A stretch of DNA of 64,000 nucleotides from Bacillus subtilis subsp. subtilis (GTDB lineage: Bacteria; Pseudomonadota; Gammaproteobacteria; Xanthomonadales; Xanthomonadaceae): positions 1 through 64,000 of the forward strand of contig JAHREJ010000013.1 of NCBI GenBank assembly GCA_021733645.1, read 5' to 3'. Shown in pieces: positions 8,733-17,640 of this stretch. Made by a program: the position numbers and the translations under genes. A model generated the notes under the pieces. That model saw only the letters and a list, made by a program, of their open reading frames with translations. It did not search any database and was not told where the DNA came from. Position 1 is the stretch's first letter. Each line of letters starts with the position of its first letter.

Positions 8733-9359
8733 TCAGATCACCGCGACCTTGGCCTTGGCCAATGCTTCGCGCACCATCACGTCGTTGGCGGCAGTCACCG
8801 GCCGGGTCAGCTCCCACACGAACTTGACCCGAAACCCGGATTTCACTGCGTCCTGGGCGCTCCACAGCACGCAGTAGTCGCGCGCCAGCCCGCACACATG
8901 CACTTCGCGGATGCCGCGTTCGTGCAGCCAGCCGGCCAGGCCGGTGGCCGGGCGGGTGCCATCGGGGCCGTGGTTCTCACGGAAGGCGCTGTAGGAGTCC
9001 ACCTCCCGGCGCGTGCCCTTGCGCAGGATCAGGTCGGCCACGGTCCAGTCCACGCCGGGGTGCAACGCAGCGCCGCTGCTGCCCTGCACGCAGTGAGTGG
9101 GCCACAACGTCTGCGGCTGCGCATGCAGCAGGATCGCCTCGAACGGCAGGTGCCCCGGATGCTGGCTGGCAAACGAGGCGTGGTTGGCCGGGTGCCAGTC
9201 CTGGGTGGCCACCACCGTGCGGTACCGGCGCTGTGCCAGCAGGTCGGCGATCGGTGCCACCAGCGCGTCGCCGTCTTCGCAGGCCAGCGCGCCACCGGGC
9301 ATGAAGTCCGGCTGCAGGTCGATCACCAGCAGGGCCACGTCGGCGGGCAGGGCAGTCAT
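8733..9359 (-). CDS. pncA: Nicotinamidase (isochorismatase-fold amidase)
   Basis: A 208-residue enzyme converting nicotinamide to nicotinate for NAD salvage (and activating pyrazinamide in other bacteria). The catalytic triad is visible as Asp14 (DLQPDF), Lys114 (LRKGT) and Cys163 (RDYC), with metal ligands in QDWH (Asp54, His56) and His89. The ATG at 9359 was chosen over an upstream GTG at 9374. It follows queH by 57 bp on the same strand and could be the last gene of a metE-queH-pncA transcript. As sirtuins release nicotinamide, a functional link to the gene at 874 is possible but not shown. Confidence 0.93.
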   Translation of the reverse strand: MTALPADVALLVIDLQPDFMPGGALACEDGDALVAPIADLLAQRRYRTVVATQDWHPANHASFASQHPGHLPFEAILLHAQPQTLWPTHCVQGSSGAALHPGVDWTVADLILRKGTRREVDSYSAFRENHGPDGTRPATGLAGWLHERGIREVHVCGLARDYCVLWSAQDAVKSGFRVKFVWELTRPVTAANDVMVREALAKAKVAVI

Positions 9360-9416
9360 GGCAGGGTCCAACACAACACGAAGGGGCGACCAGCGTGGCC
9401 GCCCCGGTCGCGCGCG

Positions 9417-10103
9417 TCAATCGCCGGCGGGCGCGTCGTTGTCCTGGCCGTAATACAGCAGGCCGATCTGGATGCGCTTGCGGCCGGTCTCGCGGCGGTG
9501 GCGGTTGGCATCGCGCAGCGAGTACACGCAACCGCAGTACTCCTGCTGGTAGAACTGCTCGCGCTTGCTGATCTCCACCATCCGCGAGGCACCGCCGCCC
9601 TTGCGCCAGTTGTAGTCCCAATACTGGATGCCGGGGTAGTGCGCGGCGGCGCGGTGGCCGCAGTCGTTGATCTGGTTCATGTCCTTCCAGCGCGAGATGC
9701 CCAGCGAACTGCTGATCACCGCAAAGCCATGCTCGTGCGCGTACAGCGCAGTGCGTACGAAGCGCATGTCAAAGCACATCGTGCAGCGGATGCCGCGCTC
9801 GGGCTCGTTCTCCATGCCGCGGGCGCGGCTGAACCAGTTGTCGGTGTCGTAGTCGGCGTCCACGAACGGCACGCCATGCGTCTGGGCGAAGCGGATGTTC
9901 TCCTGCTTGCGCAGTTCGTATTCCTTCGCCGGGTGGATGTTGGGGTTGTAGAAGAAGATCGTGTAGTCGATACCGGAGGCGGTGATCGCCTCCATCACTT
10001 CACCCGAGCACGGCGCGCAGCACGAATGCAACAGCAGTTTCTGGTGGCCGTCGGGCAGGGACAGGGTGGGGCGGTCGATCGGCGTAACAAAGGGCGTGGT
10101 CAT
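9417..10103 (-). CDS. queH: Epoxyqueuosine reductase, cobalamin-independent type
   Basis: A 228-residue DUF208/QueH protein that carries out the last step of queuosine synthesis in tRNA, reducing epoxyqueuosine. QueH is the iron-sulfur enzyme that replaces the cobalamin-dependent QueG. Cysteines are arranged as HSCCAPC (residues 27-32), CTMC near 108 and CGC near 187, the family's metal and Fe-S ligands. The start is the ATG at 10103; the frame stays open back to 10217 inside metE, but that extension is low-complexity. It follows metE by 73 bp with a hairpin but no T-run between, so read-through from the riboswitch-controlled metE transcript is plausible. Confidence 0.9.
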   Translation of the reverse strand: MTTPFVTPIDRPTLSLPDGHQKLLLHSCCAPCSGEVMEAITASGIDYTIFFYNPNIHPAKEYELRKQENIRFAQTHGVPFVDADYDTDNWFSRARGMENEPERGIRCTMCFDMRFVRTALYAHEHGFAVISSSLGISRWKDMNQINDCGHRAAAHYPGIQYWDYNWRKGGGASRMVEISKREQFYQQEYCGCVYSLRDANRHRRETGRKRIQIGLLYYGQDNDAPAGD

Positions 10104-10176
10104 GCGGGTCTCGTCGACCGCACCGCCGGCAACGGCGGCGGCGCGGTCCTTGGGGTCATCTACAGAAACGTGCGGA

Positions 10177-12471
10177 TCAGGCGGCGTTGGCGTCGGCGGT
10201 TTCCGCACGCAGTTCACGTGCGGCGGCCACCAGCGCGTCCAGCGCGGCGCGGGTCTCCTTCCAACCGCGGGTTTTCAGGCCGCAGTCCGGGTTGACCCAG
10301 ATCTGCTCGGGCCGCAGCACTTCGGCGGCCTTGCGCAGCAGGGTGAGCATTTCTTCCTTGTCGGGAACGCGCGGGGAGTGGATGTCGTACACGCCCGGGC
10401 CGATCTCGTTGGGATACTGGAAGCGCACGAAGGCATCCAGCAGTTCCATGCGCGAGCGCGAGGTCTCGATCGAGATCACGTCGGCGTCCATCGCCGCCAC
10501 CGAGTGGATGATGTCGTTGAACTCGGAATAGCACATGTGGGTGTGGATCTGGGTGGCATCCCGCACGCCGCTGGCACTGATCCGGAACGCTTCCACCGCC
10601 CAGTCCAGGTACTCGCGCCACTGGGCACGGCGCAGCGGCAGGCCTTCACGAATGGCCGGCTCGTCGATCTGGATCACGCCGATGCCGGCCGCCTCCAGGT
10701 CCAGCACTTCATCGCGCAGCGCCAGCGCGATCTGCCGGCAGGTATCGGCGCGGGACTGGTCATCGCGCACGAAGGACCATTGCAGCACCGTCACCGGCCC
10801 GGTCAGCATGCCCTTCATCGGGCGGTCGGTCAGCGACTGGGCGTAGGTGGACCAGCGCACCGTCATCGGCTGCGGGCGGGTGACATCGCCATAGATCACC
10901 GGCGGCTTCACGCAGCGCGAGCCGTAGCTCTGCACCCAGCCGTTCTTGGTGAAGGCAAAGCCATCGAGTTGCTCGCCGAAGTACTCCACCATGTCGTTGC
11001 GCTCGAACTCGCCGTGCACCAGCACGTCCAGCCCGATCTGCTCCTGCACGCGCACGCAATGCTCGGTCTGGGTGGCCAGGAACGCGTCGTAGTCGGCGTC
11101 GGAGAGCTTGCCGGACTTGTTGCGCGCGCGTGCCTCGCGCACTTCCAGCGTCTGCGGGAAGGAACCAATGGTGGTGGTGGGGAAACGCGGCAGCTTCAGC
11201 GCGGCGGCCTGGGCCAGGTGGCGCTGCGGGTAGCGGCCGTGACGCTGTGCATCGGCCGGGGTCAGCGCGGCCAAACGCGCAGCGACGGCGGGCTTGTGCA
11301 CGCGCGGCGACTGCCGGCGCGATTCGATGCGCGCGCGCGAGGCGGCCAGGCCGGCCTCGGCCTGCGGCTGGCCGTCCAGCGTGTCGGCCAACAGGCGCAG
11401 TTCCTGCAGCTTCTGGGTTGAGAACGCCAGCCAGCCGCGCAGTTCGTCGTCGAGTTTGGTTTCCAGGTCAAGATCCACCGGGCTGTGCAGCAGCGAGCAC
11501 GACGGCGCCAGCCACAGGCGCTCACCGAGGTGCCCGTGCGCATAGCGGGCCAGCACCAGTGCGTTGTCCAGGTGGGTGCGCCAGATGTTGCGGCCGTTGA
11601 CCAGGCCGGCCGAGAGCACACGGTCGGCTGGCAGCACCTTGAGCACGGCATCCAGCTGTTCCGGTGCGCGCACCAGATCCACGTGCAGGCCGTCCACCGG
11701 CAGCGCGGCGGCCAGGCCCAGGTTGTCGTCCAACGCGCCGAAGTAGGTGGCCAGCAGCAGCTTCGGCCGCGGGCCTGCCGACAGCACCGCGTAGGCACGC
11801 TCAAAGGCGGCGCGGGCCGGCGCATCCAGGTCCTGCACCAGCAGCGGCTCATCCAGCTGCACCCACTGTGCACCGGCCGCCTTCAGGCTGGCCAGCAGCT
11901 CGGCATAGACCGGCAGCAAGGCATCCAGCAGATCCAGCACGGGGCTGCCGTCCACGGTCTTGGACAGCAGCAGGAAGCTGACCGGGCCCAGCAGCACCGG
12001 GCGGGTTTGGATGCCCAGTGCCTTGGCCTCACGGTACTCGGCCAACGGCTTGTCGCCCCGCAGCGCGAAGCCCTGGCCGGCCTGCAGTTCGGGCACCAGG
12101 TAGTGGTAGTTGGTGTCGAACCACTTGGTCATTTCCAGCGCATGCAGGTCCAGGCCGTCGCGCTGCACGCCACGGGCCAGGGCGAAATAGCCGGCCAGCG
12201 GGTCGGCATCGGTCAGCGCGCGGTAGCGGGCCGGGATCGCATCGAACAGGAAGGCGGTGTCCAGTACCTGATCGTAGAAACTGAAGTCGTTGCTCGGCGG
12301 CACATCCACGCCGGCCTCGCGCTGCAAGCGCCAGTGGCGGGCACGCAGCCCGGCGGCGGTGTCCAGCAGCGCTGTGGCGCTGCTTTGGCCGGCCCAGAAC
12401 GCTTCCAGCGCACGCTTGAGCTCGCGCTTGGCGCCGATGCGGGGAAACCCCAGGTTGGTAACAGTGGTCAT
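10177..12471 (-). CDS. metE: Cobalamin-independent methionine synthase
   Basis: A 764-residue zinc enzyme that transfers methyl from 5-methyltetrahydropteroyltri-glutamate to homocysteine, making methionine without B12. The duplicated barrel is recognisable by [18 protein letters not shown] at the N-terminus, [12 protein letters not shown] at the start of the C-terminal barrel, and [12 protein letters not shown] and [11 protein letters not shown], which bear zinc ligands. The length matches E. coli MetE (753) closely. The ATG at 12471 fits the conserved N-terminus. A cobalamin riboswitch lies 230-400 bp upstream on the same strand, which should shut the gene off when B12 is plentiful. queH and pncA follow. 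Confidence 0.97.
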   Translation of the reverse strand: MTTVTNLGFPRIGAKRELKRALEAFWAGQSSATALLDTAAGLRARHWRLQREAGVDVPPSNDFSFYDQVLDTAFLFDAIPARYRALTDADPLAGYFALARGVQRDGLDLHALEMTKWFDTNYHYLVPELQAGQGFALRGDKPLAEYREAKALGIQTRPVLLGPVSFLLLSKTVDGSPVLDLLDALLPVYAELLASLKAAGAQWVQLDEPLLVQDLDAPARAAFERAYAVLSAGPRPKLLLATYFGALDDNLGLAAALPVDGLHVDLVRAPEQLDAVLKVLPADRVLSAGLVNGRNIWRTHLDNALVLARYAHGHLGERLWLAPSCSLLHSPVDLDLETKLDDELRGWLAFSTQKLQELRLLADTLDGQPQAEAGLAASRARIESRRQSPRVHKPAVAARLAALTPADAQRHGRYPQRHLAQAAALKLPRFPTTTIGSFPQTLEVREARARNKSGKLSDADYDAFLATQTEHCVRVQEQIGLDVLVHGEFERNDMVEYFGEQLDGFAFTKNGWVQSYGSRCVKPPVIYGDVTRPQPMTVRWSTYAQSLTDRPMKGMLTGPVTVLQWSFVRDDQSRADTCRQIALALRDEVLDLEAAGIGVIQIDEPAIREGLPLRRAQWREYLDWAVEAFRISASGVRDATQIHTHMCYSEFNDIIHSVAAMDADVISIETSRSRMELLDAFVRFQYPNEIGPGVYDIHSPRVPDKEEMLTLLRKAAEVLRPEQIWVNPDCGLKTRGWKETRAALDALVAAARELRAETADANAA

Positions 12472-12699
12472 GGAACGTGTCCTCATTGCAGTAGCGGCAT
12501 TGAGGAACGAAGGAACCGCGCGCCGTGCACGCCATTGCTGCCGTGTCCGCCCCGCCAGCGACCTTCGCCCCCGCGGGCGAACCGGATGTCGTGGAGCGGG
12601 CGCACGGGGGCAGCGCCACGCGGGCGGCATGGCGGCAGGCCCCGGCAACCTCCCCGCGGACGTTCCAGGTCGAATCAGGGGACGGTCGTGTCCCCCGGC

Positions 12700-12872
12700 C
12701 GGGGCCGGTATTCGGGCTGATGGACACGGGCGCGGGCGCCCACCTACTCCCTGCCGCTTCCCAGGCGGTGAGGCCCAGTGCTGTTGGCAGGATTCGTTTC
12801 CATTCACCGCTGCGGGGCAGCTCCGGAATGGGCGCGCAAGGCGCCTTCACCGGATTCCCGTTTAAACCCATC
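12700..12872 (-). promoter_or_regulatory. Cobalamin (B12) riboswitch upstream of metE
   Basis: Read on the minus strand, the 5' leader of metE contains the ordered conserved blocks of a cobalamin riboswitch. They are AAACGGGAATCCGGTG (12863-12848), GCTGCCCCGCAGCGGTGA (12821-12804), GCACTGGGC (12781-12773) and a B12-box-like GCCCGAATACCGGCC (12717-12703). Order, spacing and sequence all agree with the family. No T-run terminator is seen between the aptamer and metE, so control may act on translation or through Rho; this last point is inference. The remaining leader, 12472-12699, shows no gene. Confidence 0.88.
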
Positions 12873-13064
12873 CCTTCATCTGCATGAAGAGATGGATACC
12901 TTCGGCGAGCACAAGGTAGGCCGAAGGCGGGCGATGGTCAAGGGCACGGTGTCTCAGGCCGCCGATGCGGGTGTGCAGGGGGTCGATGGACTTGGCCAGA
13001 CGGTAGGGCGTCATTCCGAAAGAGGGTGAGGAGACCCGGCGCCTCTCCTGGCCGGCCCCGGCAG

Positions 13065-13094
13065 TGCATCCATCGCGCCGCAGGCTGCGTATCT
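13065..13094 (+). promoter_or_regulatory. Putative ECF sigma promoter, copy 1 (autoregulatory)
   Basis: The bipartite motif TGCATCC, 16 bases, CGTATCT ends 29 bp before the start of the secreted-protein gene that heads the sigma factor operon. An identical pair of boxes with identical spacing precedes the desaturase operon (15345). The spacing and the CGT-type -10 are typical of ECF sigma promoters. The segment upstream of it, 12873-13064, shows no supported gene. Confidence 0.7.
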
Positions 13095-13122
13095 GCTGGT
13101 GACCCTTGATGCGGAGCTACGC

Positions 13123-13899
13123 ATGCGACGTTGCCATCTGCCTTTGCTGCTGCTGTTGCTGAGTCCGGCCCTGCCCGCTAGCGCCCAGCAGGTGCAGCGC
13201 CAGGAGGGCCGCGCCTACGCCCCGGCCGACGGCCGCCTGCTGTACCGCGAGACCCATTGGCTGCAAGGCCCGCCCACCGCCCGCGCGCGGCTGGTGCTGT
13301 ACCGCTGCGCCGACGGCCGCGCCTTCGCGCGCAAGTGGATGACCCCGCAGGGCAGCGCGCAGACCCCCGACTTCGCTTTCGAAGATGCCCGCAACGGATA
13401 CCAGGAGGGCCTGCAGGGCGATGCCGGCACACGCACCGTGTATGTGCGTGAAGACGCGCATGCCGAGCGCACCCGCCGCGCCATCGTGGTCCCATCCGAT
13501 GCCGTGGTGGATGCCGGGTTCGATGCGGCCGTGCTGGGCCATTGGGATGCGCTGCAGGCGGGACGCAGCGTGGCGTTCCAGTTCCTGCTGCCGAGCCGCC
13601 AGCGCTGGGTGCCGTTGCGCCTGCAGCGCAGCGGCGCGGTGACCTGGCAGGGCCAGCCGGCCGAGCAGCTGCAGATGCGGCTCGATGCCTGGTTCGGCTT
13701 CGCGGTACCGGCAGTCACCCTCGTGTATGCCCGCAACAGCCCGCGCCTGCTGCAGTTCAGCGGCACCGGCAACGTGCGTGACGCGCACGGGCGCTACCCG
13801 CAGGTGCGCATCGAATTCCCCGCAGAGCCGGTCGTGGCGACCGCCGCTGAACTGGCCGCAGCACGGCAGCAGATGCTGGTGGCTACATGCACCGGATAA
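13123..13899 (+). CDS. Secreted protein of unknown function heading the ECF sigma operon
   Basis: A 258-residue protein with a clear signal peptide (MRRCHLPLLLLLLSPALPASA, cleavage likely after ASA near residue 21). The mature part is beta-rich with alternating hydrophobic residues (VLYRCADGRAFARKW, VPLRLQRSGAVTWQGQP, VRIEFPAEP) and two cysteines far apart. No family is recognised. The ATG at 13123 was preferred to an upstream alternative at 13099 because it begins the signal peptide. It lies between a putative ECF promoter and the sigma gene (70 bp downstream), so it is probably co-expressed with the sigma factor and may act in the periplasm in the same response. Confidence 0.7.
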   Translation: MRRCHLPLLLLLLSPALPASAQQVQRQEGRAYAPADGRLLYRETHWLQGPPTARARLVLYRCADGRAFARKWMTPQGSAQTPDFAFEDARNGYQEGLQGDAGTRTVYVREDAHAERTRRAIVVPSDAVVDAGFDAAVLGHWDALQAGRSVAFQFLLPSRQRWVPLRLQRSGAVTWQGQPAEQLQMRLDAWFGFAVPAVTLVYARNSPRLLQFSGTGNVRDAHGRYPQVRIEFPAEPVVATAAELAAARQQMLVATCTG

Positions 13900-13969
13900 G
13901 TGCCCCCTTGCGCCATGCGCGCGCAGCGACGACGATGCGGGCTGTCTCCCTGCCGACGTTGAGCCTGCG

Positions 13970-14539
13970 ATGCCTGAGCTGGAGCTTGCCGACACTGGTG
14001 CCGCACGGCGCCTCGACGACCTGTTGGTCCGGGTCGCCAGCGGCGACCGCCAGGCCTTCGAATCGGTCTACCAGCTGGCCTCCGGGCGCCTGTTCGCGAT
14101 CTGCCTACATGTGCTGCGCGACCGCGGCGACGCCGAAGAGGTGCTGCAGGACGTGTTCACCAGCGTCTGGCACAAGGCCGCGCAGTTCGACCGCGCCAAG
14201 GCCGCCGCCATGACCTGGCTGTCGATGATGGCGCGCAACCGCGCGATCGATCGCCTGCGCGCCGCCCCGCCGCGACCGCTGGAGGATCTGTCGGTGGCCG
14301 ATGAAATCCCCGATTTCGCCCCGCAGCCGGCCCAGGTGGCCGAACAGGCCTCCGATCGGGAGCGCCTGGAAGACTGCCTGGACACCCTGGAACCACGCCG
14401 CCGCTCGCTGATCCGGCTGGCCTTCCTGGACGGGGCCAGCTATGAGGAACTGGCACGCCGGATCGGCTCGCCGCTGGGTTCGGTGAAAAGCTGGATCCGC
14501 CGCGGCCTGGGCCAACTGCGGGTGTGCCTGGAACAATGA
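13970..14539 (+). CDS. ECF-family RNA polymerase sigma factor (SigK-like)
   Basis: A 189-residue extracytoplasmic-function sigma factor. Region 2 spans about residues 22-92 (FESVYQLASGRLFAICLHVL, EEVLQDVFTSVWHKA, AMTWLSMMARNRAIDRLR) and region 4 about 125-180 (LDTLEPRRRSLIRLAFLDG, SYEELARRIGSPLGSVKSW). This architecture recognises stress promoters. The start ATG at 13970 gives the normal family length. The stop overlaps the anti-sigma start in an ATGA, implying translational coupling. The partner is an RskA-like protein, so the pair resembles SigK/RskA systems. It probably reads the TGCATCC-N16-CGTATCT motifs at 13065 and 15345 (inference). Confidence 0.93.
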   Translation: MPELELADTGAARRLDDLLVRVASGDRQAFESVYQLASGRLFAICLHVLRDRGDAEEVLQDVFTSVWHKAAQFDRAKAAAMTWLSMMARNRAIDRLRAAPPRPLEDLSVADEIPDFAPQPAQVAEQASDRERLEDCLDTLEPRRRSLIRLAFLDGASYEELARRIGSPLGSVKSWIRRGLGQLRVCLEQ

Positions 14540-15321
14540 ACATCCGCGACCTCCATGACCTGCACGACGACGGGCAACCGCCGAGCGCTGACATCCTGGC
14601 CGGCGAGTACGTGCTGGGCGTGCTCGATGCCGACCAGCGCGCCGACGTTGAGCGCCGTATCGCCGCCGATCCGGGCTTCGCGCGGCTGGTGACGCAGTGG
14701 GAAAACCGGCTGGCCCCGCTGCTGGCATCACTGGGCAGTGAAGCGGTGCCTGCGCACGTGTGGCCGCGCATCCGCACCGCGCTGGGGTGGCCATCGGTGG
14801 CCACACGGGCACCGCGCGCCTGGCAGCGCACCGGCTTCTGGCAGGGCATGACCGCCGTGGCTGCGGTCGTGGCGCTGGTGGCGGTGTTCAGCCGCGGCGA
14901 ACTGAAGCCGGTGGCCCCGGTGAGCCCGCCGGTGGCGGTCACCCCGACGGCCCCGCCTACCCCATCCGAGCCGGAACAGGCGACCAAGCCGGTCACCCCG
15001 CTGCTGCACGACGATGGCACGCCGGGCTGGCTGGCGTCGGTCGACAAGGCGCAGGGCAAGGTGCTGATGGTGCCCGTACCGGCGGCGGCCGATGCGGCCG
15101 GGCGCGCGCCCGAACTGTGGCTGATTCCGGCCGGCGGCGCGCCGCGCTCGCTGGGCCTGGTGTCGATCAACCGGGCCCATACGGTGACCGTGCCGGACAC
15201 GCTGCGTGATGCGCTGGTGAACGGTTCGGTGCTGGCCATCACCCTGGAACCGGCCACGGGCGCGCCGCAGGGCATCCCGACCGGGCCGATCATCGCCAAG
15301 GGTGACATCGCCACCTTGTAA
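14536..15321 (+). CDS. Anti-sigma factor, RskA family
   Basis: A 261-residue membrane anti-sigma factor. The N-terminal cytoplasmic part (LAGEYVLGVLDADQRADVERR) is the sigma-binding helix bundle. One transmembrane helix (GMTAVAAVVALVAVF, about residues 105-120) leads through a Pro/Thr-rich linker to a periplasmic RskA domain with PELWLIPAGGAPRSLGLV. It would hold the sigma factor inactive at the membrane until a signal causes its proteolysis. The N-terminus lacks the HxxxCxxC motif of zinc anti-sigmas such as ChrR, so singlet-oxygen sensing by zinc is unlikely. It overlaps the sigma gene by 4 bp. Confidence 0.88.
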   Translation: MNIRDLHDLHDDGQPPSADILAGEYVLGVLDADQRADVERRIAADPGFARLVTQWENRLAPLLASLGSEAVPAHVWPRIRTALGWPSVATRAPRAWQRTGFWQGMTAVAAVVALVAVFSRGELKPVAPVSPPVAVTPTAPPTPSEPEQATKPVTPLLHDDGTPGWLASVDKAQGKVLMVPVPAAADAAGRAPELWLIPAGGAPRSLGLVSINRAHTVTVPDTLRDALVNGSVLAITLEPATGAPQGIPTGPIIAKGDIATL

Positions 15322-15344
15322 CGTGCACTTTATTTCCGGAACCG

Positions 15345-15374
15345 TGCATCCGGATGGCGCTGGTTCCCGTATCT
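15345..15374 (+). promoter_or_regulatory. Putative ECF sigma promoter, copy 2 (desaturase operon)
   Basis: TGCATCC, 16 bases, CGTATCT lies 27 bp before the desaturase start codon, matching copy 1 at 13065 base for base in both boxes and in spacing. A transcript from here would have a short leader containing the AGGAGA ribosome site at 15388. This suggests that the lipid operon is a direct target of the adjacent sigma factor. Confidence 0.7.
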
Positions 15375-15401
15375 CCTGACAAGAACCAGGAGATTTGCGA
15401 T

Positions 15402-16358
15402 ATGTCGGCCGGACCCGCCACTGCTGCAACCCCCACTCGCCGTGGCCTGATGGCCACCGTGCGGCGCTGGTTCGATACCAGCGCCGACACCCCGGTGGCG
15501 GCCGAGGCGGGCCAGCGCGTGGACTGGCTGCGTGCGATCCCGTTCGCGGCGATGCACCTGGCCTGTCTCGCTGTGATCTGGGTGGGCGCGTCGTGGGTGG
15601 CGGTGGGCGTGGCGGTGGCGTTGTATGCGCTGCGCATGTTCGCCATCACCGCGTTCTACCACCGTTACTTCTCGCACCGCACCTTCCGCACCTCGCGCGT
15701 GGTGCAGTTCGTGTTCGCCCTGATCGGCGCGGCCAGCGTGCAGCGCGGCCCACTGTGGTGGGCCGCGCACCACCGCCATCACCACCGCCACACCGACACC
15801 GCCACCGATCCCCATTCGCCGCGCGTGCATGGTTTCTGGTGGAGCCACATGGGCTGGTTCCTCACCACCGAGAACTTCCGCACCGACTGGGCGCGCATCC
15901 CGGACCTGGCCAAATACCCCGAGCTGCGCTGGCTGGACCGCTTCGACACGCTGGTGCCGATCGCGCTGGCCGGTGCCCTGTTCGGGCTGGGAACGCTGCT
16001 GCAACACGTGGCACCGTCCTGGGGCACCAGCGGCGGGCAGATGCTGGTGTGGGGCTTCTTCATCTCCACCGTGGCGCTGTTCCACGCCACGGTCACCATC
16101 AACTCGCTGGCCCATCGCTTCGGCCGCCAGCGCTTCGCCACCGGCGATGACAGCCGCAACAACCTGTGGCTGGCGCTGCTCACCTTTGGCGAGGGCTGGC
16201 ACAACAACCACCACTTCTTCCCGGGTACCGCGCGCCAGGGCTTCTACTGGTGGGAAGTGGACCTCACCTGGTACGGCCTGCGCGTGATGGCGGCGTTGCG
16301 CCTGGTGCGTGACCTCAAACCGGTGCCGGCCTGGGTGCTGGCCAAGGCGGAGCACTGA
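15402..16358 (+). CDS. Acyl-lipid/acyl-CoA fatty acid desaturase
   Basis: A 318-residue membrane di-iron desaturase of the stearoyl-CoA desaturase (delta-9) type. The three histidine boxes are HRYFSH (residues 87-92), HHRHH (123-127) and HNNHH (about 267-271), with hydrophobic segments around 45-80 and 100-115. It would introduce a cis double bond into fatty acyl chains using oxygen. The ATG at 15402 has an AGGAGA site nearby; an earlier alternative start at 15354 overlaps the promoter motif. It is the first gene of the lipid operon and could supply the double bond that the downstream methyltransferases modify. Confidence 0.93.
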   Translation: MSAGPATAATPTRRGLMATVRRWFDTSADTPVAAEAGQRVDWLRAIPFAAMHLACLAVIWVGASWVAVGVAVALYALRMFAITAFYHRYFSHRTFRTSRVVQFVFALIGAASVQRGPLWWAAHHRHHHRHTDTATDPHSPRVHGFWWSHMGWFLTTENFRTDWARIPDLAKYPELRWLDRFDTLVPIALAGALFGLGTLLQHVAPSWGTSGGQMLVWGFFISTVALFHATVTINSLAHRFGRQRFATGDDSRNNLWLALLTFGEGWHNNHHFFPGTARQGFYWWEVDLTWYGLRVMAALRLVRDLKPVPAWVLAKAEH

Positions 16359-16359
16359 C

Positions 16360-17640
16360 ATGCGTATCGCCGTGATCGGATCGGGCATCGCCGGCCTGGC
16401 TAGCGCCTGGTGGCTGGGCCAGCGGCACGAAGTGACGCTGTTCGAGGCCAACGACTATCTCGGCGGCCACACCCATACCCACGCGGTGCAGGTGGATGGC
16501 CAGACGCATGCGGTGGACACCGGCTTCATCGTGTTCAACCCGCTGCACTACCCGCTGCTCACCGCGCTGTTGGACGAGCTCAACGTCGCCTCCAAGCCCA
16601 CCACCATGAGCTTCTCGGTGCACAGCGAGCGCAGTGGCCGCGAGTACAACGCGAGCTCGCTCGATGGACTGTTCTGCCAGCGCCGCAACCTGGTCTCGCC
16701 GCGCTTCTGGGGCATGCTCGCCGACCTGCGGCGTTTCTATCGCGAGGCGCCGGCGTTGCTGCACGGCGACGATGAGGGCCCTTCACTGGGCGACTACCTC
16801 GCCGCCGGCCACTACGGCCGCACCTTCATCGACGAGCACCTGCTGCCGATGGCCTCGGCGCTGTGGTCCTCGCCCACGGCGAGCCTGGCTGCGTTCCCCG
16901 CACGCTACCTGGTGCAGTTCATGGCCAACCACCAGATGCTGCAGGTCAGCGGCCGGGCGCCGTGGCGGGTGGTGCAGGGCGGCTCGGCGCGCTACATCGA
17001 GGCGATGCGCCGGCGCTGGCAGGTGCGCGAACGGCTGGACTGCCGCGTGCTCGGGGTGGAACGCCATGAACACGGTGTGCGCGTACACAGCGCGGCCGGC
17101 CTGGAGGGCTTCGACCAGCTGGTGCTGGCCTGCCACAGTGACCAGGCGCTGGCGCTGCTGTCCGACGCCGACCCGGCCGAACGCAGCGTGCTCGGCGCGA
17201 TCCGCTACCAGCCCAACGAGGTGGTGCTGCACACCGACGCACGCCTGTTGCCGCGCCATCGCAAGGCGTGGGCAGCATGGAACGCGCACGTGCCGGCCGA
17301 TCCGCACGCACCGTGCACGGTGAGCTACCTGATGAACCAGCTGCAGGGCATTGATACCCCCACGCCGCTGGTGGTGACCTTGAACCGCACCGCTGCCATT
17401 GACCCGGCCAAGGTGCTGCGCACGCTGCACTACGCCCACCCCGTGCACGACCACGCGATGGTGCGCGCGCAGCAGCGCTGGGCCGAGATCCAGGGCCGCC
17501 GCCGCACCTGGTTTGCCGGCGCGTACTGGGGCTGGGGCTTCCACGAAGATGGCATCCGCAGTGCGCGCCGCGTGGTGGATGCGCTGCAGGCACTGGATGC
17601 TGAAGCGTACTGGCCGCTGGCGCAGGCACTGCCGGCATGA
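16360..17640 (+). CDS. FAD-dependent oxidoreductase, flavin amine-oxidase-like
   Basis: A 426-residue flavoprotein with an N-terminal Rossmann motif (IAVIGSGIAGLASAWWL, residues 3-19), the acidic residue FEAN at the end of strand 2, and GGHTHTH, typical of amine-oxidase/desaturase flavoproteins. Its start ATG follows the desaturase stop by one base. Relatives sit next to DUF1365 and cyclopropane-synthase genes in many bacteria, and in furan-fatty-acid producers oxidation of methylated acyl chains is one pathway step. By context it likely oxidises an acyl chain of membrane lipids; the reaction is not proven by the sequence. Confidence 0.82.
   Translation: MRIAVIGSGIAGLASAWWLGQRHEVTLFEANDYLGGHTHTHAVQVDGQTHAVDTGFIVFNPLHYPLLTALLDELNVASKPTTMSFSVHSERSGREYNASSLDGLFCQRRNLVSPRFWGMLADLRRFYREAPALLHGDDEGPSLGDYLAAGHYGRTFIDEHLLPMASALWSSPTASLAAFPARYLVQFMANHQMLQVSGRAPWRVVQGGSARYIEAMRRRWQVRERLDCRVLGVERHEHGVRVHSAAGLEGFDQLVLACHSDQALALLSDADPAERSVLGAIRYQPNEVVLHTDARLLPRHRKAWAAWNAHVPADPHAPCTVSYLMNQLQGIDTPTPLVVTLNRTAAIDPAKVLRTLHYAHPVHDHAMVRAQQRWAEIQGRRRTWFAGAYWGWGFHEDGIRSARRVVDALQALDAEAYWPLAQALPA

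Noticed and set aside
12525..12887. Plus-strand frames of 83-191 codons upstream of metE
   Set aside because: They lie over the riboswitch and leader on the opposite strand, have no ribosome sites and no recognisable protein features.
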